NCBI GenBank assembly: GCA_036971615.1
Contig: JAYKKR010000003.1
Location: 2,511,635-2,575,634, forward strand
Length of the DNA stretch: 64,000 nucleotides
Direction of reading: 5' to 3'
DNA from: Amyloporia xantha
Taxonomy: Eukaryota > Basidiomycota > Agaricomycetes > Polyporales > Adustoporiaceae
In this document: piece by piece, positions 12,501 to 23,312 of the stretch
How the letters are laid out: each line of letters starts with the position of its first letter
How positions within the stretch are numbered: the stretch's first letter is position 1
Position numbers and translations under genes: made by a program
The notes under the pieces: model-generated
What the model was told of the DNA's origin: nothing
The model's database searches: none
What the model saw: the letters and a program-made list of their open reading frames with translations, nothing else

Positions 12501-13428
12501 TAGACGCGGATCTATTGCTCTGGTACGAGAGACAGAACTGGTTGCATTTCCATTGGGAATGGAATGCTGTGCGGGCCGTATCGCAGCCTTAAGATCCTAA
12601 CACACATGGCATAAGAACTGTGATTCATCAACGATAGTGGCCAAAACTCACATGAGATGTGCACGTTTGTACGTTTGGAACAATAAGGCGTGGGATCATC
12701 ACTTCTCCCTTAGAACTGTAATGAGGAGCGGGAGGTTTGCGCCAAAGGATACGCCCCTGCCTATCACAGCTAATGCCAATCGGCGGGTTGAAAGCCTCTA
12801 TAGGCGGATGATCCCAACTGCTCTGCGGCGGCGGTTGAGTCTGATCGTGGAGAAGTACATCTAGATTCGCTGGATGAACAAACGACGTAGACATCTTGAG
12901 AAATGACGCTGCGAGTTGCGGGCCATCCAAATTATGAGGGATGTGAATGAGTTCGTCTGGAAGTAGCGAGGCTTCTGGGAATGGTGCGCGAGTTTCCCTG
13001 TGGATGCGATTGAGTGCTTCTTTCTGGCTACATGAGGCACACATCACTAGTTTACTAGACTCAGAGAGAGGAGCGCTCGGTGTGATCGCGACAAAACAGG
13101 AAGGGCAAATTCTTGCCTGCGGATATGTCATAAATTAGAGGAAAATGAAGTATTTTTAGGTTACCACTTACCATGGAGGGACTTCCGGGAAGTTCACTAG
13201 ATCGTTGACAACCATTTGGTCGACAGACTGTGCAGAAACCGTTATCTTCTACATTTATTCCATAGCCCTTATGAGCGCATTTGAGATTAGCAGTAGCAAT
13301 CAGCAACGCTGTACAGACGTCAAATGGATGATAGAGCATCGAAGAAAAAAGGAAGTTGTTTCAGTGCCCATTATATATTCCCTCTAAATGCAAGACTTAC
13401 GTGAAGCATGCGATTGAATGTTGTTCAT
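9533..13428 (-). CDS. Agaric-specific Cys-rich protein with repeated CxxCR modules
   Basis: A multi-exon minus-strand gene of a basidiomycete family without assigned function. Cys modules appear in order: CxxC pairs near the N-terminus (ICPSCF, MCASC), GCGRVVPP...WCPSC, CENCRDRARQQQR, and SCREVVPP...CERCRQRRRQQR. Basic tails of this kind suggest Zn-binding and perhaps DNA binding. The C-terminus reads YSVIADPAGG...VIKHIEEVLRVPL and ITVGWDRSHAYIPGQRI, the conserved end of the family. Secure exons: 13428-13401, 13308-13172, 13116-12652, 12596-12120, 12058-12002, 11825-11613, 11561-11131 and 11094-~10731. Several further exons run to the stop at 9,533; the junctions around 10,730-10,620 and 10,430-10,350 are unresolved because phases conflict at the obvious sites. 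The start at 13,428 is tentative. Confidence 0.7.
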
Positions 13429-14225
13429 TAATCGTCTTTCGATGTGAATGAGCACTTTAGAGTTGCAGAGACTTCTGAGGAATTCGATGACACAAGAACA
13501 GCTGTTAAGAGAAATAATCAGGTAAAGGAGGATAGGAACGACGACATGACGGCTGTTCGTAGTTTAAATATAAGGTGAGCTATCGTCCATCCGAGCAGGT
13601 AGATGAGATCGTGGAATCTGGGGTCGCAGTGAAATTTGACATAGAAGACCCAATTAGCTACATCGTAACAGTTTAGCCGAAAACAAGAAAGGGAGGCTGG
13701 ATGCCCCTATCACCTATGTCGTTAGCCCAGGATTGCAGACAATGATGAGGAGTAATGCAGCGTAGTCCCTTCAGCTATCCTGCTCAGGGACTCGTACTCA
13801 GTTGTCTATCTCTGTTGAGCTGCGCCTGCCCGCCCGTGAAGTAGTGACATGGCTGTAAATTTTACCGCACCTTGAGTCGGGAGGAGTATTGCCGCCCACT
13901 GCGTACGGGCGGATTACCATATTTGGTAGACAGTCCGGGGAGACTGGCAGATTCGTGAGCCTACATAGTTGCGGACGCTGGCTTACGTTCGCTCGTCATG
14001 ATCACAGGAATCAACCGCGATAATGTTCGCCAGCGCTGGCACGAGTACAAGCAGAAGATGATTCCATCGACGCGAGCTCGTCGCCGAAGACCACAATGAA
14101 CCGACAGGCAGCCCCTGAATTTGCCATTGATGTATGGTAAATGAAATTTAATTTTAAGTTGGGTAGGATAAAGAGCGGACATTAGAAGTGACTGCAAGGC
14201 CAGAGGGCGAAGGGTTATAGTAGTA
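13429..14225. other. Intergenic region
   Basis: It lies between two minus-strand genes: the promoter of the Cys-rich gene and the 3' flank of the F-box gene. No repeats or convincing exons are seen. Confidence 0.5.
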
Positions 14226-15827
14226 TCACAGATGCAGGCCTGCGTGAAGAGGACAGTGCGCAACATGCAGTTCAGAAACGAGACGGTTCTGATTTGGTCG
14301 GCAGCTAAAGGAGGGCATATGGCCCGGACAGGGCAAGACCGGGTCAGGGCCATTTTCGCCCATATCCACCATATCTCTTAATTGCCCATTCGTGGGCGGT
14401 ACGTCGAATACTTCCATACGAACATGTTGTCGCAGCCATTCTATCGAACCGAAGTCGATTGCACATTCGCTGCCCAATCGCAGCAGAGTAATGGGTCGTG
14501 CGCAATCCTTGCGAAACGCAATGACCTCTTTGAGACATTCGGCGTCGGAATCGATATTGGTTATGCTTATGGTGGAGAGTCGATGCCAGAAAGGGGTATG
14601 TAGGAAGTAGTAGGGATCCTTCGTCAATTGTTCTCTCACGTTCAACACTTCCATGAACACCTCCGGGTCAGCGTCGATAATGGCCAGATGAGTTAGCGCG
14701 GGGAAGGTAGCGATGAAACTAGAGTCGAGATCGTGGATGTGCATTGATCCAGGCATGTGCGAAATGCACAGCGTGTCCACGGCAGGAAAGCGAATGGGAG
14801 TTTCTTCGTCTTTGAGTCTTTGCAGCAGCTCGTTGAAATATATGGACGATACCTGCGACAGCTCTAGATGCGATAACGAGGGCATATGCAGCATGTTCAG
14901 GAGCTCGTAGATATCGTCGATGTTGTCCAAGATCAGGTGACGTAAGCACAGAGCGGGTATGGGAGACTTGTCAGCGACGAGGTCCGTATAAGGCGGTACG
15001 AATGAGATACAGCTCAACGATAACATTGTAAGCGATGGTGACCTCGACAACAATGCCCGCAAAGCAGTAAAGCTGAAAATCTGTCTTTCCTTGGTGGCAA
15101 GGAAGAGTTCTGTGAGACCCTGTGCAAAATGGGAGGAGAGGGAAAGCCCTATATTTGTGAAGCGCATGCAACGAAGTGATGGTAATCCACCAGTGAGAAA
15201 CGGCTCCGTGTTCGTGTATGGTTCGGTTGAGACAAGTTGCAGATATTGAAGGCGAGGTAAAGCTATTCCCGGAAGAGCTTCACGGATCTTGACTATGACT
15301 TCTGGATAGGTTGTAAAGACAGAGAAGCGACGCCAGCGATTGACATGAGCAACGAGGAGCTCGATATACTTCTCCACGTTGTGCCACTGGTCCGTCTGTT
15401 TGTATAGACGCCATGTGTTGGGGGGACTGGTGCAATCTAGAATGATATCGATGGTCCGTTGCCTAGATCTCGTAAGAAGGGTTGATACGTATTCCGGTGG
15501 TTTCTCTCCCGTGAGACATAGATAAGTCCATATCACCGGAGTATTTAGAGCGATGCTACGCCAGCGTCGGGAGACATGGGACACGGTCACAGGGAACGAC
15601 GTATGGCCTTTGTAGCGAGGTTGGCGGTACCCAAACTCGAAAACAAGAGACATAATTTCCGAAGGGACGTAATGGATAGGGGCCAACTTGGCAGTCTCGG
15701 CTTGTACGCCGCGTAGCTTCTCGTCGATGGCTAAGATCTGATGTATGAGCTCATCGCGTTTGTGGCACAGCTGCAATGTCTGCTCTCCGAGCTTCTTGAT
15801 TTGTTCCTGCCGTTCGCGGCCAAACAT
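14226..15827 (-). CDS. F-box-like protein, single exon
   Basis: A 533-residue protein of the large agaric F-box-like class. An N-terminal coiled coil (GEQTLQLCHKRDELIHQI) precedes the F-box-like motif: IHYVPSEIMSLVFEF, then VSHVSRRWRSIALNTPVIW. Leucine-rich, LRR-like segments fill the rest (LPRLQYLQLVS, LSLSCISF, HLELSQVS, LTHLAIID). The role is probably substrate choice for a ubiquitin ligase; substrates are unknown. It is uninterrupted, unlike its multi-exon neighbours. The start MFGRERQEQ precedes the coiled coil; no better upstream ATG is seen. It is divergent from SHP1. Confidence 0.85.
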   Translation of the reverse strand: MFGRERQEQIKKLGEQTLQLCHKRDELIHQILAIDEKLRGVQAETAKLAPIHYVPSEIMSLVFEFGYRQPRYKGHTSFPVTVSHVSRRWRSIALNTPVIWTYLCLTGEKPPEYVSTLLTRSRQRTIDIILDCTSPPNTWRLYKQTDQWHNVEKYIELLVAHVNRWRRFSVFTTYPEVIVKIREALPGIALPRLQYLQLVSTEPYTNTEPFLTGGLPSLRCMRFTNIGLSLSSHFAQGLTELFLATKERQIFSFTALRALLSRSPSLTMLSLSCISFVPPYTDLVADKSPIPALCLRHLILDNIDDIYELLNMLHMPSLSHLELSQVSSIYFNELLQRLKDEETPIRFPAVDTLCISHMPGSMHIHDLDSSFIATFPALTHLAIIDADPEVFMEVLNVREQLTKDPYYFLHTPFWHRLSTISITNIDSDAECLKEVIAFRKDCARPITLLRLGSECAIDFGSIEWLRQHVRMEVFDVPPTNGQLRDMVDMGENGPDPVLPCPGHMPSFSCRPNQNRLVSELHVAHCPLHAGLHL

Positions 15828-16228
15828 GACGCGTCTGAGTAGCTATGTTTAAGCCTTTATCGCATCACAGAGCTGCCTAGTGTACGTACCACGACTCTGG
15901 GAACGGTGCAATTGTATGACACTCGTCAGTTCGATTCAAGAGCAACACTAGGCGAGAGAAATGAATAGTCGATTATCACACGAAGAGTTCGAGTCTTACC
16001 ACGTAGTTGAGGGGTTAGTTTAGTGAAGAGAGCTCGAGCAAGGCTTCGTCTATTGAACGCGTCAATTTGAGGACGCGTTGTTTAGCCACAGTCACGATTA
16101 TGCGTCACGGCGAGATCGTCACAGGGTGCACGTGCACGACGCGTAACTGTGGCGAGCGGGGTGTGTAGAAAAGCTCTCAACGCTCATCGACATATCGCGG
16201 ACCTTCATCCGAAACATTATATAAAATA
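15828..16228. other. Divergent promoter region
   Basis: It is shared by the F-box gene (minus) and SHP1 (plus). A TATATAAAATA string lies just before the SHP1 ATG. No coding sequence is seen. Confidence 0.5.
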
Positions 16229-17780
16229 ATGTCTGGCGATAACGGTACTTCTCGTCCTACACGGCCTTGGACTCGTCCTTCGAATACCCCTCCTAGGATT
16301 GGCCGCATCGGAGGATGGAGCTCTTCTGCCTCTTCGTCCAGGTGAGTCTGCAGAGTCAATGCCAGATCCACTGTTGAAGTGTCTGCATCTCAAGTGCCAG
16401 AAGTAACTCTGGAGGACCTCGAATTGCCACACTTCGTGATGTGGGCAGCAGCGGCCCTTCATTGCCCCCGGGCGGGATGGGAGGGCACGGGCATGCTCAC
16501 AGCGGCAGTGACGACGACGACGACGCAGAGGATGAGAACCAAGAAACCCAAGGAGAAAGCTGGTTTGCTGGGGGAGAGAGGAGGTCTGTTTCAGCTTGCT
16601 GACAAGCAGGGAATCGCTGACGCCTCCCTTCACCGATAACAGTGGTATCTCCATTCAAAACCCTGACCGTCCTGGCGCGGTGCCTGGTGGCAATCTCGTT
16701 CGCGATCTGCTGCGTAGAGCTGCTGAGTACGTGATGAGACTGGATCGAGCGTGGTCAGTCTTGTGCTGAATCCCTTTCATAGAGCTGGGCCTCCACCCCA
16801 GCCTGAAACCGGCTCCGCTCGCAGCGCGGCGTTCGCCGGCAGTGGCCATACTCTTGGCAGCGATGAGGTAGAGAGTCAATTGATACCTGATCCTAGTGCT
16901 CCTGCAGGTATGATCTTGTCGCGCTTCCCTGCTCGGCTACTAATCTATAGTAGAGCTCGAGGAGGAAACGGCTATCCGTCATCTCACTTTCTGGCGAGAC
17001 GGCTTCAGTGTTGAGGATGGACAACTTATGCGTTACGATGATCCTGGCAACTCCCAGATTCTTGCTGAAATCAACGCAGGGTAGGATTCTGGCTCTAATT
17101 TGCCGTGCTGTGCGCGTATTCACCATTCGCCCTTACCTCTTAGTCGGGCACCCCCGCATATCTTGAACGTCGCTCCTGGTCAACCCGTTGAATTGCGAGT
17201 AGTCAAGCGTCTACAAGATGAATATGTGGCCTCTCCAAAGGCACGCAGCTCTGCTACCTTCTCGGGTTCAGGCTATCGGCTCGGCTCCCCAGTGCCGTCA
17301 GTGTCATCAGCTGCTACGGCTGGTCCCAGTGGGAGTAGCGACATGCCGGGATCTTTCCCAGGCGCAAGTACTACTTCCAGCGCAGCCTCGCCTGAAAGGA
17401 ATGCGGAGTCTATCAACACCAGGTTCGAGGTCGACCAAACTCTACCTGCGACTAGTGTGCAAATCAGATTGGCGGATGGGACTCGGTGCGTATATAGTAA
17501 ATCACCGGTGGCAACTACTCTGATGAATATCGTAGCCTGGTATGTCGCATGAACCTGACTCATACCGTCGGTGACATTAGGAATTTCATTAACGCGTACG
17601 CTTTGAGTCAAATCTTGTCTTATGCTTGGTTCTCACTGTGTTTAAAGTGCACGTCCCGAGAACAATTCGCGTCCGTACACAATCGGCACGGCGTTCCCTA
17701 CTCGCATATTAGAAGATGACTCCCAGACCATTCAAGCTGCCGGCTTGATCAACAGTGTAGTATTACAGAGATGGGTCTAA
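16229..17780 (+). CDS. SHP1: Shp1/p47-type Cdc48 cofactor (SEP and UBX domains)
   Basis: This is an adaptor of the Cdc48/p97 ATPase in membrane fusion, proteasomal delivery and phosphatase regulation. An acidic linker ([13 protein letters not shown]) is followed by [10 protein letters not shown], a p47-family signature. The SEP domain follows ([32 protein letters not shown]), then a Ser-rich linker, then a C-terminal UBX domain ([37 protein letters not shown], final SVVLQRWV). An N-terminal UBA domain, present in many p47 proteins, is not obvious. Exons 16229-16341, 16449-16583, 16643-16726, 16783-16907, 16954-17080, 17144-17485, 17536-17595 and 17648-17780 total 1,119 nt (372 residues) with matching phases. 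Confidence 0.9.
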
Positions 17781-18177
17781 GTGATATAGGGGAGATTTCT
17801 TCACACTACTTTTGGGTGTTCTGTCCGGACATGCTGTCTGAGTATGTAAATGATGTATAGTAATGAAATCGAAAGCGTTTGGGTCGGTGAATGTTGTCGT
17901 GCGTGTCGACATACGACCTGATGTTCGACGAGGTCACCGTCTATGCGCAACAAGCCGTATGAGTCGATGTACATCGTCTGTGGTTACGCGACATGGAAAG
18001 CTTATGTAAATGTCAATAGAACGACCTTGTAGGTCGATGTCGATTCGTGTGTGAAAAACACGCCTCGACGCGTCTGTGGCACCTGCACTTTATCTCGAGT
18101 ATCACGCGTCGCTACCGCGTGCGACCCTGCCATTCTCAATTTCCTTGTTGCACACGCCGTGTAAAAGCGTATTCAAG
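17781..18177. other. Intergenic region
   Basis: This is the 3' flank of SHP1 and the promoter of NSE3, both on the + strand. CG-rich short repeats (GTCGATGT, GTCGACAT) are scattered, with no clear element. Confidence 0.4.
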
Positions 18178-19610
18178 ATGGCTCGTGCCGGTACTCGTTC
18201 ACAACGACAGCCTTCCCAAACTCAAACGCGCCAGCCCAGGGGGTCGCAATCTCAGCCTCAACGTACTCGACGTGGTCGCGTCGACGAGGACGAAGAAGAA
18301 GCGGAAGACGGTGATCAAGCAGAAAGAGAGGATGACGACGCGAATGGCGAAGACGACGCTATGGATGGAGATGGCGCGCAGAAGGTGAGTGCTTATCATT
18401 CTCCCCCGAGACGAAGTTTATGAATGCTATCTGAAAAGGAGCTGGAGAGAAAAGCAAACGATCTCGTCCGACTAGCCCTCTTCACAGAGAGTAGGCGCGT
18501 TCCTTTGAGAAGGGAAGAAATCTCAAAGAAAGGTGCGCATTGGATTTCTCTTTAGGCTTGGAGTGCGAACCTTTGGCAACATCCTGCATCGGGTAGTTCT
18601 GGGTTCGAGCACACGGTCCTTCAATGTGGTCTTAGCCCATGCACAAGATATATTGCAGAAAACGTTTGGTATGGAACTAGTCGAGTTACAGTCTCGCGCC
18701 GGTTTGGAAAAGGATGCTGCCACCGACAAAAATGCAGATCTGATGAAGAACACTGGTGTGAAGAAGAGAGGTACGAATGCACTCGATACCGGGGGGTTTT
18801 CCGTGCATCTTACAGTTTTCGATTATTCGCAACACAGCCGCCCCCTCGGGAACAAAGACGTATATTCTACGCTCTCTGCTAGATCCGAAGATCATAGAAA
18901 GAGCGTGTATGCCAGATCCCGACATCTCAAGGCTCGAACAGGAGGAGCTTGTCAACGACGATGATTATGACAATGAAGATGCTGGTGTTGGCGCTCATTC
19001 TAACGGAAGCATCTTGGCGTGGCATCATTGTGATGAATTGGGATCGGTCGGTCTGCTTTATGTCATTCTTGCAATGATACTCGTCGACGGAAGAGTGATG
19101 AGGGACAGTAAGTGCTTTCTCCGTGTGGTCAGAATGCCCACCAACTTTATGTACCCAGATGACCTACGAGCGATCCTCAAACGTCTTCGTCTCCCGTCTG
19201 GTGCTACCATTCCACTGAGCAGCCGATCGACCCAGCAATCATTCACAGTTGACACATATCTGACGCAACTCGTGCGCCAGGGATACCTCGATCGGCAACG
19301 CGTCGGAGAAGCAAAGGGTGGGAAACGCGGCAGAGCTCCAGCAGCTACTCAAGCGGCTGCTGGCGACGATGGTGCGAACGTATTCGAATGGCGCTGGGGA
19401 TCAAGAGCCATGAGTGAGGTTGGCGAGACAGCGATTGCCAAGTTTGTCGCCGAATTCATGGTCGAGCGGCCAAGGGAGGAAGACGAAGAGGAGGATGCGG
19501 AGGCCGCTGACCGTAGAGCCGAAGACGCGGCAAAGAAGAAGCAATTCGAAGCCATCATGAAGGGTATAGAGAGGGCTGCTGCTGGTATTGCTTTGCAAGA
19601 TCTTAAATGA
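18178..19610 (+). CDS. NSE3: Nse3 / MAGE-domain subunit of the SMC5/6 complex
   Basis: Nse3 joins Nse1 and Nse4 to bridge the heads of SMC5/6 and binds DNA in repair and replication-fork stability. The first ~70 residues are Gln/Arg-rich then acidic. The MAGE homology domain follows: ELERKANDLVRLALF, VPLRREEIS, FNVVLAHAQDILQKTFGMEL, LLYVILAMILVDGRVM, LTQLVRQGYLDRQRVG, and WRWGSRAMSEVG...FVAEFM. It ends in an acidic/Lys helix. Exons 18178-18384, 18439-18532, 18597-18770, 18838-19107 and 19159-19610 give 398 residues without breaks. It converges on the P450 gene, about 220 bp away. Confidence 0.9.
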
Positions 19611-19831
19611 TGTTGACTGCTGCGTCCGTGATTCTTGTTGTGTGTTGGCTATGTTTATTACTACTGTCGCGCGATGCTTTGGTATCATAGTTAGTAAGGT
19701 AGATTCGTTATACTGATGATGCACAAGCTACGAGAAAGACATAAATTGTATGTATCCACAAAGAACGTGCATGACCATGGAATGAAAGAACAGCCGAGTC
19801 GATGCATCCAAGAAATGGTAAGCTGTGTTTT

Positions 19832-21986
19832 TTACGCCTTTACTCTCCTAGTCATGGTCAACGGTACGTTGTGCACACCGAAGCTAAGCCCAATGAGATC
19901 ACCCTGCAAGACACGCTTCCTCCACATCTCTTTGGTCTCACCAGGCTTCAGAGGAACGCTAAATTTCCAGTCCCGTAGGAGGCATGTCAACAGGCACACA
20001 CCAACTGTCAGCGCGAATTTGCGACCGATGCACGCTCGGGGTCCAAGACCGAAAAATGTGAGGTCGACCTCGGACTGCACATCGTACCAACGTGATGGAT
20101 CGTAGCGTTCTGGGTCAGGGAAATGCCGAGGATTGTAGTCTAGCGGGCGAATAATTCATCTCAGGAAGCCAGATTTCATGTTTAAGAAGTCATGTAAACT
20201 CACGAATACCGATCATGTCCACGATAATCCGGGTGCCAGGAGGGACCACAAGCGTCGTCTCGTTCCCCTTGTCATCAGAGAGTTTCAAGGGGACGGTGTC
20301 AGTAGTATCTCTCGTCAACAACGAACCTCCAGCTGAATGGAATTTCAGTGTTAGCTTAGCCGTTCGATCAAAGAAAAGGTGAAATGAACTCACGGAACAT
20401 TCGCACAGCTTCATGAAAGCAAGCGAGGACTTTGTCAAGCGAAGCAAAATCATCGAACGTCTGGTTGTGAGGAAAGTTATAGGCGAGATGACAATCTATC
20501 ACCAAGTCAGTACGTACCGGGTCTCGACCATCTGGTAATACTTCGTTAATGAACTTGACAACCTTCTCCTGTTCCTCTTCATACAAAGCAAGTAGCGCCA
20601 GTGTCGCGGTGGACGCGTGAGCCGTAGTCTCTGCGAGTTCTGTTATTGTCTGGACGACCGCCAGCGTGATGAGTCTTACCATGTCCAGCAAACAAGAATG
20701 AAAACACGTTGCCAATCTGGAGATAAAGATTAGCACATGATCATGGCCAACGACGTCACGATGGTACATACAACTTCATGATCATCCAGTCCGTTCTTGC
20801 CTTCGGATTCGCTGGCAGAAATTAGCCTCGTGAACAGATCGCTGGCTGTCGCCTCATCCTCCATGGACGACGCAAACTCTTCCTTCTTCGCCGCAATAAA
20901 CGAACGCATGAGTGTTGCGAGACGACGGTAGGCTTCATCAACTGAATGCAAACTATGAACCGGTTGATGAGCGCCGTCCTTGCTAGGTCATAACTTTGTG
21001 CTAACCGTTTGATAGGCAATTTATAGGCCCATTTCGGCGTGGCGAGACGAATGATAACATTATCAGAAACAATGGCAAGGGCCTTCTCGAATGGTATTTC
21101 ACCCTCTTCGACGGTGCCGAGCCATGGGAACGGGAGACCGAAGCCGCATCGCGATATGATGCCTAGGGTGAACTGCGCATATTAGGATAAGCTAATGAGA
21201 CGCAACGATGAAGTTTAGATACCTTTGATAAGTAGAGATCAATCGCATCCAAAGTGAATGACTTCCGCTCAAGCCACTCCTCTCCTTCTACCATCTCATG
21301 GTAGAAGCGAACGGTATCACGCGCCGCCATGGTATATCTAATTTAGTGATGAATGCGCATTCCAACCGACTGCAGAGTAGGGGATACATACGCCCTGGGG
21401 GAAAACGCAGGTCCTACCACCCGTTTATGCTTCCTATACGCTCCATGATTGACAGTGAGGATACTATCTCCCCAAAGCCTGGCGGGCGAAATGTCTAAGT
21501 TAAACGCGTGAAGAAAGAAGATTCATCCACATACAATAACGCTTCCATGGCTTCCGGGGCTTTGATCAAGGACGGGTCGTTCCTTAGGACTTGTTTGGCG
21601 ACTTCCATGGAAGACGTGGTGATAACCGGGTCGCCGAAAAATGAGACCCATGAAATCGTCTCGGTGCCGTAGTAGTTGTAAACTGCGATACATAGTAAGA
21701 AAAGGAGACATGGCTGACGAAAAGATACCGCCTCGCCTGATTTCCGCCACAGCCACTGCCAGTTGAGGCCCGGATTGAAGTAGTTGGTTGGTATGGATGC
21801 GCCAATGAGAGAAAATTGGGGGAACAGGCTGCGAAAGCCGGGAAGGTAGCTAACCCTCTGAGGGAAAGTTAGCTGGGAATGTGCGCGATTGCTAGAGGTC
21901 TTTACCTTCAAGTTGATTATGAAGCGCACGGCCTTGGCGACTAGCCAGACGGCCAAGAGGGTGAGTACTGCGGAAGTCCACATCAT
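19832..21986 (-). CDS. Cytochrome P450 monooxygenase
   Basis: This is a haem-thiolate oxidase of the ER membrane; the substrate cannot be read from sequence. Landmarks in order from 21,986: an N-terminal anchor (SAVLTLLAVWLVAKAVRFII); an I-helix AETTAHAST with the Thr pair; the K-helix ExxR as EAVR in CFHEAVRMF; RHFPDPERYDPSRW (the PERF-like region); and the haem loop FFGLGPRACIGRKFA with its Cys ligand. About nine short introns interrupt it; I did not fix every junction, but all canonical motifs are present and no break was seen. The gene stands alone with no biosynthetic cluster beside it, so a detoxification or wood-degradation role is only a guess. Confidence 0.85.
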
Positions 21987-22718
21987 GGTCTCTCGGTGAA
22001 GCGACTTGGCGTGGAGGGGTATTATACAACTGAGTGGATTAATTTCAGCGAGGTGGTTCGATATTTACACGACCCATTACACGATTCGCAACGCCGAGCG
22101 TGGCTGGACAATGAGACTTACCATAGCAGGACAGGTAGATCTCCGAGTACAGTAACCGCTGTCGCCACTGTTCGGTCCCTCTGCGACCTGATCCATCGTC
22201 TATTCCGGAATTACTCTTCAACCGTTTAGGCCACTGTTCAACGTTTGGCAAGCTTCTAAATGATATGGAGTCTCTTGAGACCAGCTCACATCGCGAACCC
22301 GACGTTCAAGCACTTGCACTGCGACACTTGGCGCGTCCTGTTCGGTTCCTGGTTGTGATTGCTGTTTATCGATAGTCCTGAGCCGGTACTAGTGACTGTG
22401 GAACGCGAACCATCCGCCTATTGTCATCCATTTTTGATCAGTCACTGGCAACGGAGACTACATCCGCCTGGGACCGCCAGGGACCCATTGCCTGCCGACA
22501 CCGAGGTCGCATCGTTTCCGGTGGCTCGGGCCATCATTGCTGTTTGAACGAGCCTAGCTTCAGTGCCGCTTCACCGTCCTGAGCGCATCGTGATAACTTG
22601 TCTGCATCTTCGTGGTCTCAAGAGAAGTATCGTGAACCGGGCGCCTGTTCACACCCGGTTCACGCGCGCGGGGCCTCAAGCGCCCGCGCAGACTTTGCCC
22701 GAAATCACAGTCGGTTCT
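21987..22718. other. Intergenic region, P450 promoter side
   Basis: No gene is recognised. A short inverted repeat, GAACCGGG...CCCGGTTC, lies at about 22,634-22,661. Unassigned short frames only. Confidence 0.4.
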
Positions 22719-23312
22719 AGTGTTGCGTAGAGCTGAGCCGAGCCGAGTCGAGCTGGGCAACTCGGCATAACTCGGATTTCCGAATTTTGTCGAGGCGAGT
22801 TGCGAGCTGGCTCGCGAGTTCGGGATGGGGCGGCCCGTAACTCCAGCCAATAGCATTTTAGAGTGAGGACGGCGAGCCAACAGATGCGGGTGACGCTATT
22901 ACGATTCACAGATGCATAATAATACGAAATAATGATACAGAAGATATACAGGATGCTGTAATTGCTTAGGAGACTATGTATTAGAAGTAGTGTCAATTTT
23001 ACTGTTGGATATCAACTCCTCAAGCTCGTCATACTTGCCAGCTCTGAGAAGTTCATTCAGAGCTGCCTCTGTCACAGGGCCTTCAATCGTGTAGTCGGCT
23101 TCTTGGGCTACAAGACCTGTTGCGAAATCAAGCCGTGCCTGCTTGTAAACGTATTTCAATACTTGCAGCGCTTCCATTGTGCACGGATCAAGGCGGTTCC
23201 GGCGGAGAGTATCGGTCTCCTTGCTTGAGGAAAACATCCGCTCGTAGGAGACAGCAGACGCTTGTGCGGGCAGCACATCGAGTGCCACACGATACATATA
23301 TGGGTAGAGACG
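22719..23312 (-). mobile_element. hAT transposon fragment (transposase C-terminus)
   Basis: The minus-strand frame from 23,312 down to 22,974 encodes the hAT dimerisation region: YPYMYRVALDVLP, SAVSYERMFSSSKET, LRRNRLDPCTMEALQVLKY. It is only the last ~110 residues; the DDE catalytic part is missing. It is followed by GC-rich subterminal DNA full of CCGAG/CTCGG motifs to about 22,719, where TAGTGTTGCG may be the element end. The other end was removed at the Helitron boundary (23,312/23,313). Confidence 0.75.
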
